From the NCBI GenBank assembly GCA_903921605.1, contig CAIXQV010000427.1, positions 1 through 7,819 on the forward strand: a stretch of 7,819 nucleotides of DNA. Reading direction: 5' to 3'. Both the position numbers and the translations under genes were made by a program. The notes beneath the pieces are model-generated. The model did not search any database. It had not been told where the DNA came from and saw only the letters and a list, made by a program, of their open reading frames with translations. Positions 6,498 through 7,819 of the stretch are shown piece by piece (the stretch's first letter is position 1; every line of letters begins with the position of its first letter). The stretch comes from an uncultured Planctomycetaceae bacterium (GTDB lineage: Bacteria; Planctomycetota; Planctomycetia; Planctomycetales; Planctomycetaceae).

Positions 6498-7819
6498 TCC
6501 CCGAACTTCACTTTCCATGGCTGGAATGTTCGATCTTACTGCCGCTGTTGGGCGCGGTCGCCTGTGGTTTGTTGCGAGACCCGGTCAGGTCGCAGAGAAT
6601 AGCCGTGATCTGCGGCGTGTTGACCCTGTTTTGCACGACCGGAGAATGGCTCGACTTTGCCATGATCGGATCGTTTGAAGCTCACGACCACTGGGACATG
6701 GTTCAGTGGATCTTTCACAAAGACATCTTTGTGATTGATGAACTTAGTGCACCGTTGCTGCCTCTGACCTCGTTGTTGTATCTGATGACGATGGTCTCCA
6801 CGTTAAGGACGAAGCTGGGACGGTTTTCTTTTGGGCTGACTCTGGCCTCCGAAGCCATTGCTCTGGGAACACTCAGTTGTCACAGTCCATGGGGAATCAT
6901 TCTGCTGATGTCACTGAGTGTGATTCCGCCGTGGCTGGAGCTTTATCGCAGGGGGGCCTCAACGCGAGTATTCTCGATTCACATGGGATTGAGTGTGATA
7001 CTGCTTGTGATTGGCTGGAGTCTGGTCGATTTCACAGGCGATCAGCCTCGTGCATCTCTGCTCTCGGCATCACTTTTGACACTGGCTGTACTACTGCGTG
7101 CCGGCGTCTGTCCTCTACATCCGTGGATGGCAGACCTGTTTGAGCACGCAACATTGGGCACGGCGTTGCTGTTTGTGGCACCGATGACCGGAGCCTACGC
7201 GGTCATGCATTTGGTTTTTCCAGTGGCTCCTGCCTGGGCGATGCAGAGTATTGCGGTGTTGTCACTAACCACTGCCGTTTATGCTGCCGGTATGGCGACG
7301 ATTCAGACCGATGCCCGACGATTCTTTTGCTTTCTCTTCCTCAGTCATTCCTCGCTGGTCCTTTCGGGCCTTGAGATTGTCACCACGATTGGACTGACTG
7401 GAGCGTTGTGCGTATGGATTTCGGTGGGACTGTCACTGGGCGGATTCGGCTTGACGCTGCGTTCCATGGAGTCACGAATCGGACGAATTTCACTCAAACG
7501 CTACCATGGGATGTATGAGCACACGCCAACCCTGGCAGGGTTGTTTTTGCTGACCGGACTGGCCTCGATCGGCTTTCCCGGCACCATCGGATTCATCGGA
7601 ATGGAACTGCTGGTAGAAGGAGCTGTTGACGTTTACCCGTTGGTAGGTTTGGCGGTCGTTGTGGCAGCGGCATTAAACAGCATCGCAATTCTGCGAGCCT
7701 ATTTCAGGATCTTCACCGGTCGAAAATTCGAGACCTCTGTCATGCTGCGTTCGCGTCCTTCGGAACGTTTTGCTGTTACCGTTCTGACCATTCTGGTTCT
7801 GGGAGGAGGTCTTTGGCCG
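6494..7819 (+). CDS. Second, NuoM-like antiporter subunit of the DAB operon, 3' truncated by window
   Basis: An open frame of 442 codons runs to the last base with no stop, so the C-terminus lies outside the window. It starts in an ATGA overlap with dabB behind AGGAG. The product is very hydrophobic, with about 13-14 membrane segments of the NuoM/NuoN/Mrp type. Family resemblance: D82 in [25 protein letters not shown] at 202-220, like the NuoM Lys-x4-PxHxWLPDAH segment; [11 protein letters not shown] at about 268-278; and [14 protein letters not shown] around 360-373 with E371 near the TM12 Glu of NuoM. Key charged residues are changed: S140 stands at the TM5 Glu position (five before P145), R202 replaces the TM7 Lys, M231 the TM8 Lys and R275 the TM10 Lys. 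Alone it is unlikely to pump protons as NuoM does; with the shortened NuoL-like partner it may complete one channel. A complex I subunit is less likely because no other nuo gene is adjacent. Confidence 0.85.
   Translation, partial: MIPELHFPWLECSILLPLLGAVACGLLRDPVRSQRIAVICGVLTLFCTTGEWLDFAMIGSFEAHDHWDMVQWIFHKDIFVIDELSAPLLPLTSLLYLMTMVSTLRTKLGRFSFGLTLASEAIALGTLSCHSPWGIILLMSLSVIPPWLELYRRGASTRVFSIHMGLSVILLVIGWSLVDFTGDQPRASLLSASLLTLAVLLRAGVCPLHPWMADLFEHATLGTALLFVAPMTGAYAVMHLVFPVAPAWAMQSIAVLSLTTAVYAAGMATIQTDARRFFCFLFLSHSSLVLSGLEIVTTIGLTGALCVWISVGLSLGGFGLTLRSMESRIGRISLKRYHGMYEHTPTLAGLFLLTGLASIGFPGTIGFIGMELLVEGAVDVYPLVGLAVVVAAALNSIAILRAYFRIFTGRKFETSVMLRSRPSERFAVTVLTILVLGGGLWP

Noticed and set aside
6250..6678. 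Plus-strand frame bridging dabB and the NuoM-like gene
   Set aside because: It is out of frame with both well-supported genes and its product is not membrane-like; a shadow frame.
4902..7819. Membrane genes as part of a respiratory complex I (nuo) operon
   Set aside because: They directly follow dabA, carry atypical charged-residue losses, and no nuoK, nuoJ or peripheral-arm gene is in view.
1..7819. CRISPR array, tRNA/rRNA, insertion-sequence ends or attachment sites
   Set aside because: No regularly spaced repeats, cloverleaf-like segments, transposase-like frames or paired terminal repeats were seen on reading both strands.

Overview
The window looks like a bacterial chromosome segment, most likely from a Planctomycetota member. 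This is inferred from the long DabA variant, the DHDPS-family protein with a GNDDN signature, the weak or absent Shine-Dalgarno sequences and a small Cys-containing exported protein. It is not proven by any marker gene. All supported genes are on the + strand.

Region 1 (1-759) is the 3' part of a dihydrodipicolinate synthase/N-acetylneuraminate lyase superfamily gene that starts before the window. It keeps the catalytic Tyr and Schiff-base Lys but lacks the Arg typical of true DapA. Region 2 (760-1147) is non-coding, with two small inverted repeats and a TTGACA-type promoter candidate at its right end. Region 3 (1148-1441) is a short exported protein of unknown function with CxxC-type cysteines, possibly translated from a leaderless mRNA. 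Region 4 (1442-1678) is a gap with two tandem hairpins just ahead of the main operon.

Region 5 (1679-7819 and beyond) is the centre of the window, a DAB-type (DABs accumulate bicarbonate) inorganic-carbon uptake operon. It encodes a long DabA (DUF2309/UPF0753, beta-carbonic-anhydrase-like zinc site C510, D512, H699, C714), then a NuoL-like membrane subunit (DabB), then an overlapping second, NuoM-like membrane subunit cut by the window end. In described systems DabA works with one DabB, and energy from cation flux through DabB is thought to drive one-way CO2-to-bicarbonate hydration in DabA.

This version is unusual. The NuoL-like subunit keeps the TM5 Glu and TM7 Lys but appears to lack the TM12-15 part of the antiporter fold, and it carries an 82-residue His/Glu-rich insertion in a loop predicted to face outside the cytoplasm. 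The NuoM-like subunit has lost the TM5 Glu and the TM7/TM8 Lys but keeps the GFPG...E segment of TM12. The two look complementary, so the most interesting hypothesis here is a DAB energised by a split, two-subunit cation channel.
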